DNA of 64,000 bases. Source: Chamaecyparis obtusa. Its lineage: Eukaryota; Streptophyta; Pinopsida; Cupressales; Cupressaceae. A program made the translations under genes and the position numbers. The stretch lies in the NCBI GenBank assembly GCA_027943335.1, contig BSBK01002082.1:1030001-1094000 (forward strand). Reading direction: 5' to 3'. This document shows positions 25,061 to 36,774 of the stretch, in pieces. The notes below the pieces were generated by a model. It was not told the DNA's origin, made no database searches, and worked only from the letters and a program-made list of their open reading frames with translations. Every line of letters begins with the position of its first letter. Position 1 is the first letter of the stretch.

Positions 25061-27589
25061 ATGAGTTATACCTTGACCAAACAACAAAGGGAAATAATAG
25101 ACCAATCACTTGGTGACATTTTCCAGAGACATAGGAGAAACATGTCATTCGAAGATGGCAATCAACCTGATTCACCTCCTATTAATTCAAGATATCTAGA
25201 TTCTCATCAATGAGCTGAAAGACATTATCCACAAGCTCAGCAAGATGCACGGCCACAACATGAGGACCAAAAAAATGCATCTAGTGAAGCTAATGTCAAC
25301 GCAGCGCATGCCAATGATTGGTACAAACATTCAAGACCAAGTTCCCTACTAAACACAACTTCAAGATATACTAGTGAGAGGCTAAAAAGAATTGAGCAGG
25401 AAAAATAGGCTGCAAAAAATGTACGAGCTACAAAAGAAGAAAAACTTATGCTTCTAGAAGAGGAACAATGAGCCTTGATGGATATAGAGAGAAAAGCATT
25501 CCAAGAGGAACAAGATAGGATATTGGCCCAACAACTCAATAATCAATTCAACAATAGGAGTACCAACAGTGGAGCCAACTCTCCACCATCTACTCCCCCA
25601 ACAACTCCAAGAAGTAGAAGGAGGTCAAGGACCCCTTCAAGATCACCTAGTCCTAGAGGAAGAAGGACTTCTTGACATGCACATTATAGGAGACATACAC
25701 CTCCTAGACTTTCAAGACAACCCTCCCAATGAGCTCATCACGGCTCTCAACATGGAGGAAGTAATGCCAACCTTGATACTATTGATTTTATGACAATACA
25801 ACAAGAACCACTATTCCAACAATATGTGGAGAAGTATGTTGAGCAAAATAAGGATCAATTCTTGGAAAGCTTAATCAATAAGGGTGCAAGGGTCCCATAC
25901 AAATTTGATGTGGACAGAAAAATTAAGAAGCAAAACCCTTCAACTGATGAGGTGATTAAGCAGATGCAAAAGACTATGGAGAAAATGATGGCTCCAAAGA
26001 ATACCTTCAACTTGGACTCCATATGTCCCAATCCCATTGACAAGAGTGTGGTTATGGTAGATTTTCCTAGAAAGGTTGAAATCCCCACATATGACAAATA
26101 TGATGGTAGTGGTGACCCCCATGACCATGTACGACAGTTCTATATCATGAGCTTTGAATTTCATCATGAGGACTCCTACCTTATGAGATTATTCCCGAGG
26201 AGCCTTAAAGGCCAAGCTATGGAGTGGTTTACTAACCTTACCCCTCCTGTTAAAATGTTCAAAGAACTTGTCCAAAGGTTTGTGTAGCACTTTGCATATA
26301 ATCTATCAAGATCGGTCACCATGCTTGATTTGTGCAAGCTAAAACAAAATCAGGGGGAACCCTTTGTGACATTTTTACAAAGGTGGAGATGCTTATGCTC
26401 CAAATATTCTAGGACCATCCCCAAAGAAGAAAGGATTGATATAATTGTGAGCAATCTAGTGCCAGAATTAAGATAAGAAGTTAGAAAAATGGTCTTTAAT
26501 TCTTTTGACACTATGGTAGAAACTGCATGTCGCATCGAGGATGTTCTAAAAAAACAAGGTATTTTGGCCAAACAAAATAACAACAACAATGGCCCAAACA
26601 ATAACAACAACAATAAGGATAAAAAGAACTCATATTGGAACAAAAATAAGCAAATAGTCAATGACGAAGTTGTTGACTCTCCACAACCTAAGGAACAAGG
26701 AGTTCTTAATCTATCTAATGCAGTTCAAGCTATGAAGCTGCAGACATCCTTAGATCAACAAGAGCACAAGCCCAAGTATCAAGATAAGCCTATGTCAGGA
26801 AAGAGGCAATTCACTAAGCTTGGAGACTCTTATGTAGATATTTGTAAGACCTTGATTGCTCATAATTTGGCACAACCTCAAGATCCTACAAAGTTTCGCA
26901 TACCGGATCCTAAACCTTATTGGTGGAATGAGAAACCTTACTATGTATACCACAATGGGATTGGACATGACATTGAAAATTGTTTCAAACTTAAACATCT
27001 TGTTCAAGACCTTATTGAGACCGGGAAATTACAGGTCGATGGGTTGACTATAAATGTAGACCACAAGGCCTTTAAGGAGCCCTTGCCTAAGTATGAGAAG
27101 GGGGAGACCTCTAAAAACAAGAATGGCAAGGCCGCAATCAATTATACCTATATAGCTGTAGAAAATGTCATCAATATGCTTGAATTTGTGGACAATGATG
27201 TCAACATGATGAGGGGGAAAGATCCCTATGGTTATGATGTAAACTCACCTCCCATATTTGATGAAGAACCCGTTGTTGTGCTTAGGGGTCCTCAATCTTG
27301 AGGGTCATCTCAGCCTCTCAATGATGCTACTAGGAGTCAATCCCAAGGTCCTATTATCATTAGAGGTCCTAATTCTAGAAAATCCAAGCAACCAGTGTCC
27401 AAAAGTGTCCCTTCCAAGTCTATAGTTGGTCCTGATATGAGTTACAACCTTGTTGATCAATTACAATGAATGCCAGCACAAATTTCCATTTTTGAGCTCT
27501 TAGAATTGTCTCCTAGACATAGGAGTGTCCTTGAGGATGCCTTGCAAGCCGCTAATGTTCCTAATGACATAGATGTTGATCAATTCTAA
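25061..27589 (+). pseudogene. gag: E1 gag (broken by stops)
   Basis: One continuous frame from the ATG at 25061 (MSYTLTKQQREIIDQSLGDI) is interrupted by about ten stop codons. The N-terminal part is polar, with an Arg/Ser-rich tract (SRRRSRTPSRSPSPRG, near 25610-25660). The capsid core follows (26060-26430: IPTYDKYDG..DP.DHV..F, then LMRLFPRSL.GQAMEWF, then VTFLQRW). After an Asn-rich stretch (26570-26620) comes a zinc-finger-like YHNGIGHDIENC, typical of Tat gag, in which the first Cys pair is not preserved. It would form the particle. The TAG at 26285 sits at the same codon as one in E2 gag. Confidence 0.85.
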
Positions 27590-28138
27590 AACATGGTCAA
27601 TCACCTTGCTAGCCCTCATTACCTCACATTTTCAGAAGAGGATGATAAAGCATTAAGCCATCTACACAATTTGTCCCTTCACATCAAGGTCATGATCCAC
27701 AAAACCCATGTTAGGCGCATGTTAATAGATGGGGGTGCTAGGCTTAATATTTTCTCTTTGAGTCTATTGAAAGCTTTGGGATATTCTGAGAAAATAATTG
27801 ACACTAGGAAGAAGATCACAATTAAAGCCTATGATGAAGCAGAGCGAAGCTCTAAGGGATTGGTTGTTCTTCTTGTTAGGATCGGTCCTATGGAAAAGGA
27901 CATTTTGTTCCAGATTGTTGATGCTAGACCTTTGGCATATAATATCTTGTTGGGCAGGCCATGGATTCATGACATGCAAGCGGTGTCATCTACCTACCAC
28001 CAGTGTGTTAAGTTCCCTTATAATGGAGTTGAAGTATACATACCAGGGGATAGCACATTATCTATTAATGTGATTTCAGCTAGCTCTCATGTCCCTTTGA
28101 ATAGAGAGGCTGATATTTATGATGCAGCTTTTGAGTAG
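27590..28138 (+). pseudogene. E1 aspartic protease domain
   Basis: Same frame as gag. The active-site region is MLIDGGARLNI; D-G-G replaces the more usual D-S/T-G, as often in Tat elements. It is followed by NILLGRPWIHDMQAV and the YHQCVKFP segment that typically ends this domain. An in-frame TAG closes it at 28136. It would cleave the gag-pol polyprotein. Confidence 0.85.
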
Positions 28139-29555
28139 TGTAAGAGTAAGTTTAAGTCCATAGACCTTGGCATGGGAGACGACCAAATGGATTCCTTCAC
28201 AAAAATGCCAATCTCGCCTAAGTCTTATGGAAAACCTTCACCTGAGAGGAAACCTTCATCCTTAGCTATGATCTTGTTTGGAAAGTTTGTAAAATCCTCA
28301 GTACCTATTCATGAGGAGAAAGAGGAGGTAGTCATTAGAGATTGGATTTATAGAGAGGAAAAGTATCAACACAACGAGAATTTTGCACCATCTCCTAAAA
28401 CCTATGGGAGAGGGTATACTTTGGTTAAAAACATGGGCTACCCAGGTCATGGCCCTCTTAGTCATAGGTTAGATGCCAAGGTTGAACCACTCAATCTTGT
28501 TCTTTTTGGTTGTAGGACTAAGTCAACAATTGGCCTAGGCTTTGATCATGAAAAGAAGACAAGTGTCCTTATCCTAGTTGCGATGGATAGTGACAGTGAC
28601 TCAGATTATACACCTAATCTTCAAAACCAGCAAGACATAACTGATGATTGGGTGCCTTCCACCAATCTCCTTTGGGGGGATTCAAATGATTTAGCAGCTA
28701 AAAATACAGACACCAGAGAAAGTGATACCCTTCACAATCTCGAAGCTTCTACACCAAGGCATCCCAAGCCTTCTTGGTGTAAACATCCCAGCAGAGATTC
28801 AGAAACAGATTCGCACGAGTTCAAGTGGGACTCTCTTTCAGATGGAATAGTTGATTTGGACATGGATGTTGTCCATGCCTATAGTACTCAACTTGATGTG
28901 ACCAATGAGCCTAGTGTAGGACTAGAGGATTGGACTCCTCGAATTGCCTTAGTGGAAGACGCTTCATTTGGTAGGATGAGTCCTAATTTGGGTATCTTAG
29001 AAGGAGACTTGATAGATCCTAACTGTGTGATCACCAGAGATAATGCCTTTCATATCAATAATGTTGAACCAGTCATTGACCTACCCTTCGTAAACCATCA
29101 TCTGATTGATTGGTCACAACTTTGTCAAGAGCCTCAGCTCCTCACTTTTCACAATGACTATGAGGTAGCCTGCTACTTGAATGCTCTTGAACCCATAGTC
29201 TCTTCCACCAGTGAACCTACTACAAGTATGACAGAGCCGGATATTAAGTACCTCAGTCAAAAAATAAAAGAAACAAAACAAAAGAAAAATGGTTCTGATG
29301 GCGAAAACCACTTTGTGGTGGTGTCAGAACCCAAAATAGTAAAAATAAAAGACGTATCCAAAGGTGAAAACCTCTTTGAGGCACCTAAGGATGGGGTACT
29401 TAATAACCTGCCGAGTTATTTCCAAGATAGGTCATCAGTTCTTACTGAGCCTACACAACTAGTAAATTTGAATATGGTAGAGGCTCCACAAGTGATACAT
29501 CTAGCTCAGTCTGTCATTGCAAGAAAAAGGGGCATACACAAAGTTCTTACAAAAG
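28139..29555 (+). pseudogene. E1 protease-RT linker with G-patch-like motif
   Basis: An almost stop-free frame of about 475 codons joins protease and RT. Near residues 70-130 it reads YGRGYTLVKNMGYPGHGPL, then LGFDH after about 30 residues. This follows the glycine spacing of a G-patch (hhG..hhxxMGw..G.pLG) known downstream of some retroelement proteases. E2 has the equivalent (YGIGYHLMQKMEYDGKSPL). The rest is acidic and poorly conserved. Near the end, two GGYGAAAACC hairpin motifs fall in coding sequence. A short deletion then shifts the frame at about 29555. Confidence 0.65.
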
Positions 29556-32500
29556 AAGAAAATCAATTTTGCTTGGACATATTCAGACATGCCAGGGCTT
29601 GACACTAATCTCATTATGCATCACTTATCTATAGCTCCAGGAATTAAACTAGTAAAACATAAGTTGAGGAAAATGCATCCTCACATAGCTCTCCTTGTTA
29701 AGGCTGAATTAGAAAAGCTCTTAGGAGCAGGATTTATTAGAGCTATCGACTATGTCGAGTGGATCTCAAATATTGTTCCAGTTTCAAAGCATGATGGGTC
29801 CATTTGTGTATGCACAGACTTTAGAGATCTTAAAAAAGCTTGCCCAAAGGATGACTTTCCACTCCCTAACATAGACATGATAGTGGATATGACTACAGGC
29901 TATGAGATATACTCTTTAATGGATGGTTTTTCCGGTTATAACCAAATAAAAATAGCTCCTGAGGATCAAGAAAAGATAGCCTTCACATGTGCATGGGGAA
30001 CCTATTGTTGGAACGTCATGCCATTTGGATTAAAAAATGTAGGAGCCACATACCAAAGAGCTATGACCACAATATTTCATGATATGATGCATAAAAACAT
30101 GGAGGATTATGTGGATGATACCTTGGCCAAGTCTAAGCAAAGGGATACACACCTAGAAGATTTGGAAGTAATTCTAGATCGAATGGAGTAGTTTCAGTTA
30201 AGATTGAATCTGAAAAAGTGTGCATTTGGGGTTACCTCAGGTAAACTTCTAGGATTCATAATTTCAGCCAAAGGAATAGAGGTGGATCCTGAAAAGGTTC
30301 AAGCTATATTAGATATGCTACCTCCTAAGAACATTAGTCAGATGAGAAGTCTTCAAGGATGGCTCCAATCCATATGGAGGTTTATTTCACAGCTTGCAAA
30401 TAGAGCACAACCATTCAACAAGACATTGCACAAGGGAGCCACATGTGCTTGGAATGAGGATTTCCAAAAGATCCTAGATCAAATAAAGAAATACTTCGCT
30501 AATCCTCCAATTTTAATGCCTCCTATCCCAGGAAAACCATTAATTTTGTACATCTCAGTGACATCATCTTCCTTGGGGGCATTGTTGGCTCAACTCGATG
30601 ATACTGGGAAAGAAAGAGCCATCTACTACATTAGTCGTACTCTAGTATCTTATGAGCTCAATTATAACAGTATTGAAAAGTCTTGTCTTGCAATAGTGTT
30701 TACTTCCCAAAAGTTGTGACACTACATGCTTGCCCATACTATACATCTTGTTGCAAAAATTGATCCTCTTAAGTATTTGCTTAGTAAGGCTGCTCTCACG
30801 GGTAGACTTGCTAAGTGGATGATGGTTTTGTCAGAATTTGATATAGAGTACATTGAGCGTAAGGCTATAAAAGGGCAAGCTATTGCAGATCAACTTGCTG
30901 ATTTCCCAGTCAAAGATAGCATGCCTATTCAAGTAGAATTCCCAGATGAGCATATCATGTACATGACCACGCGTACTTGGAAAATGTTCTTTGATGGTTC
31001 AAATATGCAAAATGGGTCAAGATCTGGAGTATTGTTTATTTCTCCTCATGGGTACAACATACCTAAGTTTTACAAACTTTTGTTTCCATGCACAAATAAT
31101 ATTGCAGAATATGAGGCTCTAGCCAATGGATTGAAGATGGCTATAGAGTGGAATATAACAGAGTTACATGTCTTTGGGGATTCACAATTAATTATCAACC
31201 AAGTAAATGAAGAGTACCAAACTAAGGATGATAAGCTGATACCTTACAAAAAGATGGTTGATTCATTGTGACGTTACTTCACATTTGTGACATTCCAATA
31301 GATCCCTAGAGTAGAAAACAAGGTAGCAGATGCTATGGCTACACTAGCTTCACTCCTTCAATTGGAACAACACGAATCAAGATTTGAATTCTTGGTGGAA
31401 GAGCTACGTCACCCCATTTTTTACTCCCCAGATAGCCATGTCATTTGTACCTTGGTTAGCCATGACTCATCCTTCTATGGTGCTATTTACTCATACCTCT
31501 ATGATGGCATCATCCCCGAAACCTTTAATGGCTCTGAAAGAAGAAACCTTGTCCGTAACACCTCTCACCATACCCTTATCTCTAGTGATTTCTATAGGAG
31601 GGGTTTAGATGGGACACTTCTTAGGTGCTTGGAAAAGGATGAGTCTGACCGAGCGTTAGTTGACATTCACGAGGGTATTTGTGGAGGACATTCTAATGGT
31701 CTTGCCATGGCCCGAAGGTTGCTTAGGGTGGGGTATTATTGGCCCACAATGCAGATGGATGCTATAGCTTTTGCCAAATCATGTGAAAAGTGTCAGAAAC
31801 ATGGAAACTTGATTCATGCTCCAAGTAGGGAGCTTATTCCTTCTATTTCTCATTGGCCATTTCAGTGATGGGCCTTTGACCTTGTTGGGCAGATTCATCC
31901 CAACTCATTAGGTGCACATAAATTCATCATTACTGCTACTGACTACTTTACAAAATGGGTAGAAGTAGTTCCACTGTCTGTTGCTTCAGGGAAGACAATC
32001 TCTTTGTTCATATTGAATCACATCATCTGTCAATTTGGGATACCTTCTAAGATAATCACTGACAATGGAGGTCAGTTCAAAAACAAGGACCTTACACACC
32101 TCTGCAAGAAATTCAAGATAAAATAGCATTGGTCCTCCATTTACTTCCCACAAGGAAATGGACAAGCAGAGGCTTCTAATAAGACCATCCTGAAAATTCT
32201 CAACAGAACAATTCACAAGAATGGTCAAGACTGGCACTTACAGATCAATCCAGCCTTATGGGGTTACAGAACAAGTATACGTACTCTCACAGGAGCTACT
32301 CCTTTTTCCCTCACTTATGGTGCTGAAGCAATATTACCTTTAGAAGTAGAGATCCCTTCACTTAGAGTCTCTCTCAAAGGTTTGATAGCATATGACGATT
32401 ATCATGCCATGAGCTTACAAGACTTAGAACTTCTAGATGAGAAGCGCAAGGCCTGATTTGATCATATGAGAGTGTATCAGAAGCGTATGTCAAAGGCATT

Positions 32501-32729
32501 TAACAAGAAGGTTCACCCTAGAGAGTTTCAAGTAGGTGATCTTGTTTTGCGAGAGAATCCTAAGAACCAACAAAATAGAGAGAAAAAAGGTAAGTTCGAA
32601 CCTAATTGGCTTGGGCCATATGTCATCACAACTACTTTTGGAATAGGTGCTTACTTGTTATCTGATGAGGATGGAAAATAGCTCCCTAATCCCATTAATG
32701 TTTTGCACCTCAAGAAGTTCTATCCATGA
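29556..32729 (+). pseudogene. pol: E1 pol: RT, RNase H, archaeal-type RNase H, integrase
   Basis: One frame runs throughout, with about eight stops. RT: WISNIVPVSKHDGS, FRDLKKACPKDDFPLPNID, LMDGFSGYNQIKI, MPFGLKNVGATYQR, and catalytic YVDDTLAKS (near 30110). RNase H 1: ILYISVTSSSLGALLAQ to YELNYNSIEKSCLA. The second RNase H (30990-31240) reads FFDGSNMQNG, NIAEYEALANGL, GDSQLIINQ, the D-E-D set of the Tat-specific extra domain. Integrase: an H-H-C-C finger (HEGICGGHSNG.. CEKCQ), D in WAFDLVGQ, D in ITDNGGQF and E in QGNGQAEA, then a C-terminal GPYVI fold. There is no chromodomain. It ends at TGA 32727. Confidence 0.92.
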
Positions 32730-34365
32730 TGTCCATTCTATCTGGGGGCATCCTTTGTACATATTTTATGTTCCTGAGAAAATTCCAAAAAAAAAATTCA
32801 TATATGATGCTGAAAAAATCCTAAAAAGCATAAAAAGTTCTAAAAAAATACAAAAAAATCAAAAAATGCAAAAAATTCAAAAAAATAGAAAAAGTGCCTT
32901 GGCGAAAACCTGGAAACAAGCACCTTGGTAGCAAAAATACAAAAAATTGAAAAAATTGAAAAATATCCAAGTGGTGAAAACCTGGAAATAGGCGCTACTT
33001 GAGGCTTGTGCACCCTTGTCTCTTAACATGTGTCCTCAACACTTAGCCAATCTCCATCATGCCTTGACCTTATTTGACTTGGTCTAGAATTGGTCTTTAT
33101 TTTTGTCTGGGGGCATACCTATTAGCATAGGTCCTTTAGGTGCATTTGTCTCTTGGGGCATTTCACAAATAGGTGTTTTTCAACACCACCCCAAACAGTG
33201 TTTTTCAACACTACCCTAGCGCCAAGTGTTTCTCAACACTTATCAGATGTCTTACCCACCAGTCTAAGTATGATGTGATATCACTCATTAGTAGAATTGG
33301 ATACTCAAAGTTTGACTCTATGACCAACACACACGCACTTAAACAATCAACTCAATTGAGATATGTTGACTTTATTTTTCTTTGTGTGCTGTCTATGAGA
33401 ATTTCTTTGATGAGTGGTCTCTCCTTGAGAATTTTTTGATGATGCATAGCTAGAAGACTGAGGGTATGAGAACATGTTTTATTTCTTTATCTTCTTGTGG
33501 GTATATTTCATTGATCCTAACTGTCGTGAGCATTTATGCTGGTCCTACTTGACACTAGGGTTGACAAGGTATTATCCTTGACTGTTTTGTGAGTGCATGC
33601 TTATAGCTACCCTGACTTTCATGTGTCTTGGTACAAGCATAATCTCGCCATAAAAAACTTAGGTAATCTCACTGCACTAGTCATCTTGACCTACATGTCT
33701 TTGATGCCTAGGTGGGATTCCCACATTCCTATCTGATATAGATCATATTCATATACCCATAGTTATACTAGTGTGTATTGTATGATCTTACGACGCTACC
33801 AATAATGCTCGATGATGATAATTAGATGTCTATAAGCATTGTGACCTTGCAAGTCAACCACTTTTCATAGTAGCTTGCATTTTTCTAGGTTCATGTTAGA
33901 TTAAGTTTTGCATCTTGCATAGGGAGAGAGCTCTCCTTTTTATCTTTCAAGGACCTATTGGTCAACTATGCTCATCCTTCCTATTCTTGGTCATGTTTTT
34001 CACTCCTTGTCTTTCATCTCAAACTTATTCTTGTCATCACAAGGGGTTAATCATATCATCATATCTATATCCCTAAAAATGTCATTTTCAGAAACATGAG
34101 TCTACATCATACACATGAGAATCAAACATAAATCTATGAGAGAGAATATACATGAGCATTTAAAACATACATTTTGAGAAAAATGACAAGACAATATATA
34201 AACTAATACATCCATCACAAGTGAGAAAAATACACATGATATATCAAACATCCAGTAATCTCATATATCTATAACAATGTCATCATACAATATACAATAT
34301 GAGATCCCAAAATCTGGATCACAAAGTCTCATGATATGTCCACACATCTAAAGCTAAGCCTAAAC
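32730..34365 (+). other. E1 non-coding 3' segment after pol
   Basis: No sense ORF. It starts with an A-rich stretch (32780-32960) holding two GGYGAAAACCTGGAAA repeats (32901 and 32973). Three small hairpins of the form RGTGTTtytcAACACY follow (33172-33240). The rest (33440-34365) has no recognisable signal. The antisense gene ends at 34366. Confidence 0.55.
33172..33240. repeat. Three regularly spaced 16-nt hairpins
   Basis: GGTGTTTTTCAACACC (33172-33187), AGTGTTTTTCAACACT (33197-33212) and AGTGTTTCTCAACACT (33225-33240) each have a perfect 6-bp stem and a 4-nt loop. Confidence 0.7.
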
Positions 34366-35793
34366 CTAGGACTCGCTACCACCATCCTGAGGACCTGGTG
34401 GTGGGGGAGGTGGCACTGCATCTGGTACCATGTCCGATCTTCTTGCCCTCTGAGAGTACGATGGTGCTCTCTGACCCTCTGGCATAGCCTGTAGGTAGAG
34501 TCCATGATAATAAGAAGCTCGTGATGTCTCTCTCTGGATCTCTACTGCATCTGCCTATGCCGCCCTCTCTTTGTGTGCTATCTCTACCCTGAGATCTATA
34601 ATCTGTTGATCTCTCTCTACCCTCAAATCAATGATTTTCTTCTCTCTAACTATTATGGTGATGTGTAGCTACTACATCTCTATCTCTAGAGCCTAGATCC
34701 TAGCTCTCAGATCCTCCCCTCCTACAGGTGGATCCTACTTGGCCTCTGTCTGTCAGTGATCTGGTCTCAACTCCTCCTCAAGCGTCACTGATCTCCATCC
34801 CCGTGACCATTTTCAGCCACTTGATCTAGATCCCTCACCTCTCTACATCCCCCTCCCTCTCCCTCTCCCTCCATCCCCTCCATCTCCATCATATCCCCCA
34901 TCATCCCCCTAAGAAGCCGATTGTACATCTAGCATAGTGAATCTGGGAAATGGAGCCCTACACCTCTCTGCTCTGTAGCTTGCATCTGCTCCTGCATCCA
35001 CCATGTTCAAGAGGTACTCCCATGGCTCTTGACGTATAGCAGCTATATCCTATACTACCTGCTGGTAATCCAGCATCGGCAGCCAACCATGCCCCTCCTC
35101 ATCCTGGAATCGAGCATGTGTAGTGGTCTTCGTAGACACCCTCTGCTGGCCTTCAAACTATCTCCAGACCTGAGTAATAATGAATCTCTCCACAATCTCA
35201 GAATGTCAACCTACCAGTGGTCAATTACAAAGCATATAATCTAGCTCCCCTCTGTCACCCCACTACTCACATGACCTATAAGGTCTCCAAGTGAATGAGG
35301 TGAGCTCATCCAACACCCTCCGATAATAAGAGACATCCCCACTATGAGCCTGAGAGATGAAACCTGTATACCTATACATATAGGGATACCTACACTCCCT
35401 AGGCTACACTTGAGGATGCACTACAACAATGTGCTCCCATGCCCATATCTGAGCAAGTATGGCCCCGCACGCCCAAGTCCTGCCATCCCAGTAAATAATC
35501 TCATGTAACTCATAATACATCTCAGCCAATATGGCCAGACCCCATGCCATCTACCATGGACATGCCACCAGATCTACTAACAACCTACCCCATCCCAGTG
35601 GAAACCCCTTCTGACTCTTGTCATCCATGAGGGCCTGACCAATAAAAGATGCAACAATACAAGACACTGGGAAGTCCCTACCAAAGTCATCCATCAATCG
35701 ATCCCAACTGACGTGTCGGTCTAGGATGGTGACATCCTGGAACATACCCTGGATAACCTGCCTCCCCTCTATCAGATCCTAATCATGGTATAC

Positions 35794-35875
35794 CTATGCC
35801 AAAAAAAAATCATGTCAGTTTCTATCATATGGAAACTTTACAACTATGACTATCTATAAACATGCTTATACTTAC
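35794..35875 (-). other. Intron 2 of the antisense PMD gene
   Basis: 82 bp, GTAAGTATAAG...TTTTTTTTTGGCATAG, with a branch-point-like CTGACATG 16-23 bases before the acceptor. The frame is preserved across it (..CYGEP followed by VYHD..). Confidence 0.8.
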
Positions 35876-36148
35876 AGGCTCTCCATAGCATGGAACCCGT
35901 AGGATCCGATAGACATCCTCTAGTGTGATCGACACCTCTCTAGTAGGCAGATGGAAGGTGTTGTGCTCACTATGCCATCTCTCAGCAAGAGCAGTCAACA
36001 ACCCATGGTCAGCTTAGATATGGGGCATCTGTAATAAATATCAGAAGCCCATAGCCCTCACATCAGCCTTGCCCGGATCATCCAAATCTCGGACAAATCA
36101 TAATTGAGTCACCTGGGGTGCTCTGATATGGAGCATAGGGAAGTGCTC

Positions 36149-36618
36149 CTGCAAGACATTTAAACCACACCAGATGTCAAAACATATCATGAGGGATGTA
36201 TGAAAATCAGTACAAAGAATTTTAAAATCAAACATTGTCAGGACCCATGTTATTTTGCTCAAAAATATTAAAACATGTCAACTTTTTATACTAGGCGACA
36301 CTATTTTTTGTCTAAGTGTCATGCGACACTTTTTCCTATAGCAGTGTGATAGTTTCTATTTGGGTGACACTTTGCATAGTGTTGCATGACATTCTATCTC
36401 GTGTCACGTGACACTAGACTCAATGCCCGTGCGACACTATTTTGACCCACAAAGTGTCACGTGACACTTCTCCTCAAAGGGCGCGACACTTGTAAAGTGT
36501 CGCGTGACTTTTCACCTAAATTTAAAATTTAAAATTTTGAAAACAATTAAAACACGTGTTTTGATATATTAAATGCTCATAAATGACCCAACAAAGTGAG
36601 TTTTTTTCGAAAACATAC
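36149..36618 (-). other. Intron 1 of the antisense PMD gene, with palindrome swarm
   Basis: 470 bp from GTATGT to TTTAAATGTCTTGCAG. The exons on both sides are in phase 0. It contains the perfect 18-bp palindrome AAGTGTCACGTGACACTT (36452-36469), a 10-bp-stem hairpin with loop gta (36482-36504), and several further GTGTC/GACAC half-sites (36290-36530). Confidence 0.7.
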
Positions 36619-36774
36619 CAGGGCAGCATAATGTGGAGGCCGGTTGTGCAACTGAGCGCGCTCAAATCAGTGTCTATGGATGGGAACTGCTGCTTGCTAG
36701 GCCATTTTCTCTCTCTAATCTCTTGAAATTCTCAAATCAATAAAAGTCAAGTGATTTTGAAAATGGCCTTTTTA

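Larger units (their letters stand above)
34366..36705 (-). pseudogene. Antisense plant-mobile-domain (PMD) gene inside E1, three exons
   Basis: Exon 1 is 36705-36619 (ATG, 29 codons), exon 2 is 36148-35876 (91 codons) and exon 3 is 35793-34366 (475 codons plus TAG). Donors GTATGT and GTAAGT, acceptors TTGCAG and GGCATAG, both introns in phase 0. The PMD reads LLTALAERWHSEHNTFHLP, SITLEDVYRIL, then SWDRLMDDF, SFIGQALMDDKS, and LAILAEMYYELHEIIYWDG with AQIWAWEHI. The C-terminus has a Gly/Arg run, a coiled coil and PPPPPPGPQ. The PMD is found in plant MAIN-like nuclear proteins and in some transposons. About 22 in-frame stops, nearly all TAG or TGA, are present, but there is no net frameshift. 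It lies opposite to pol, between pol and the 3' LTR. Confidence 0.85.

Noticed and set aside
25855..26167. Minus-strand open frames across gag
   Set aside because: No family signal, and the plus-strand gag explains the sequence.
29517..29602. Programmed frameshift between the linker and RT in E1
   Set aside because: E2 reads through the equivalent region in one frame. The E1 shift coincides with a missing segment and short direct repeats, so a deletion is more likely.
34853..34885. CT-rich microsatellite
   Set aside because: It falls in the Gly/Arg-coding run of the antisense PMD gene, whose frame continues through it.
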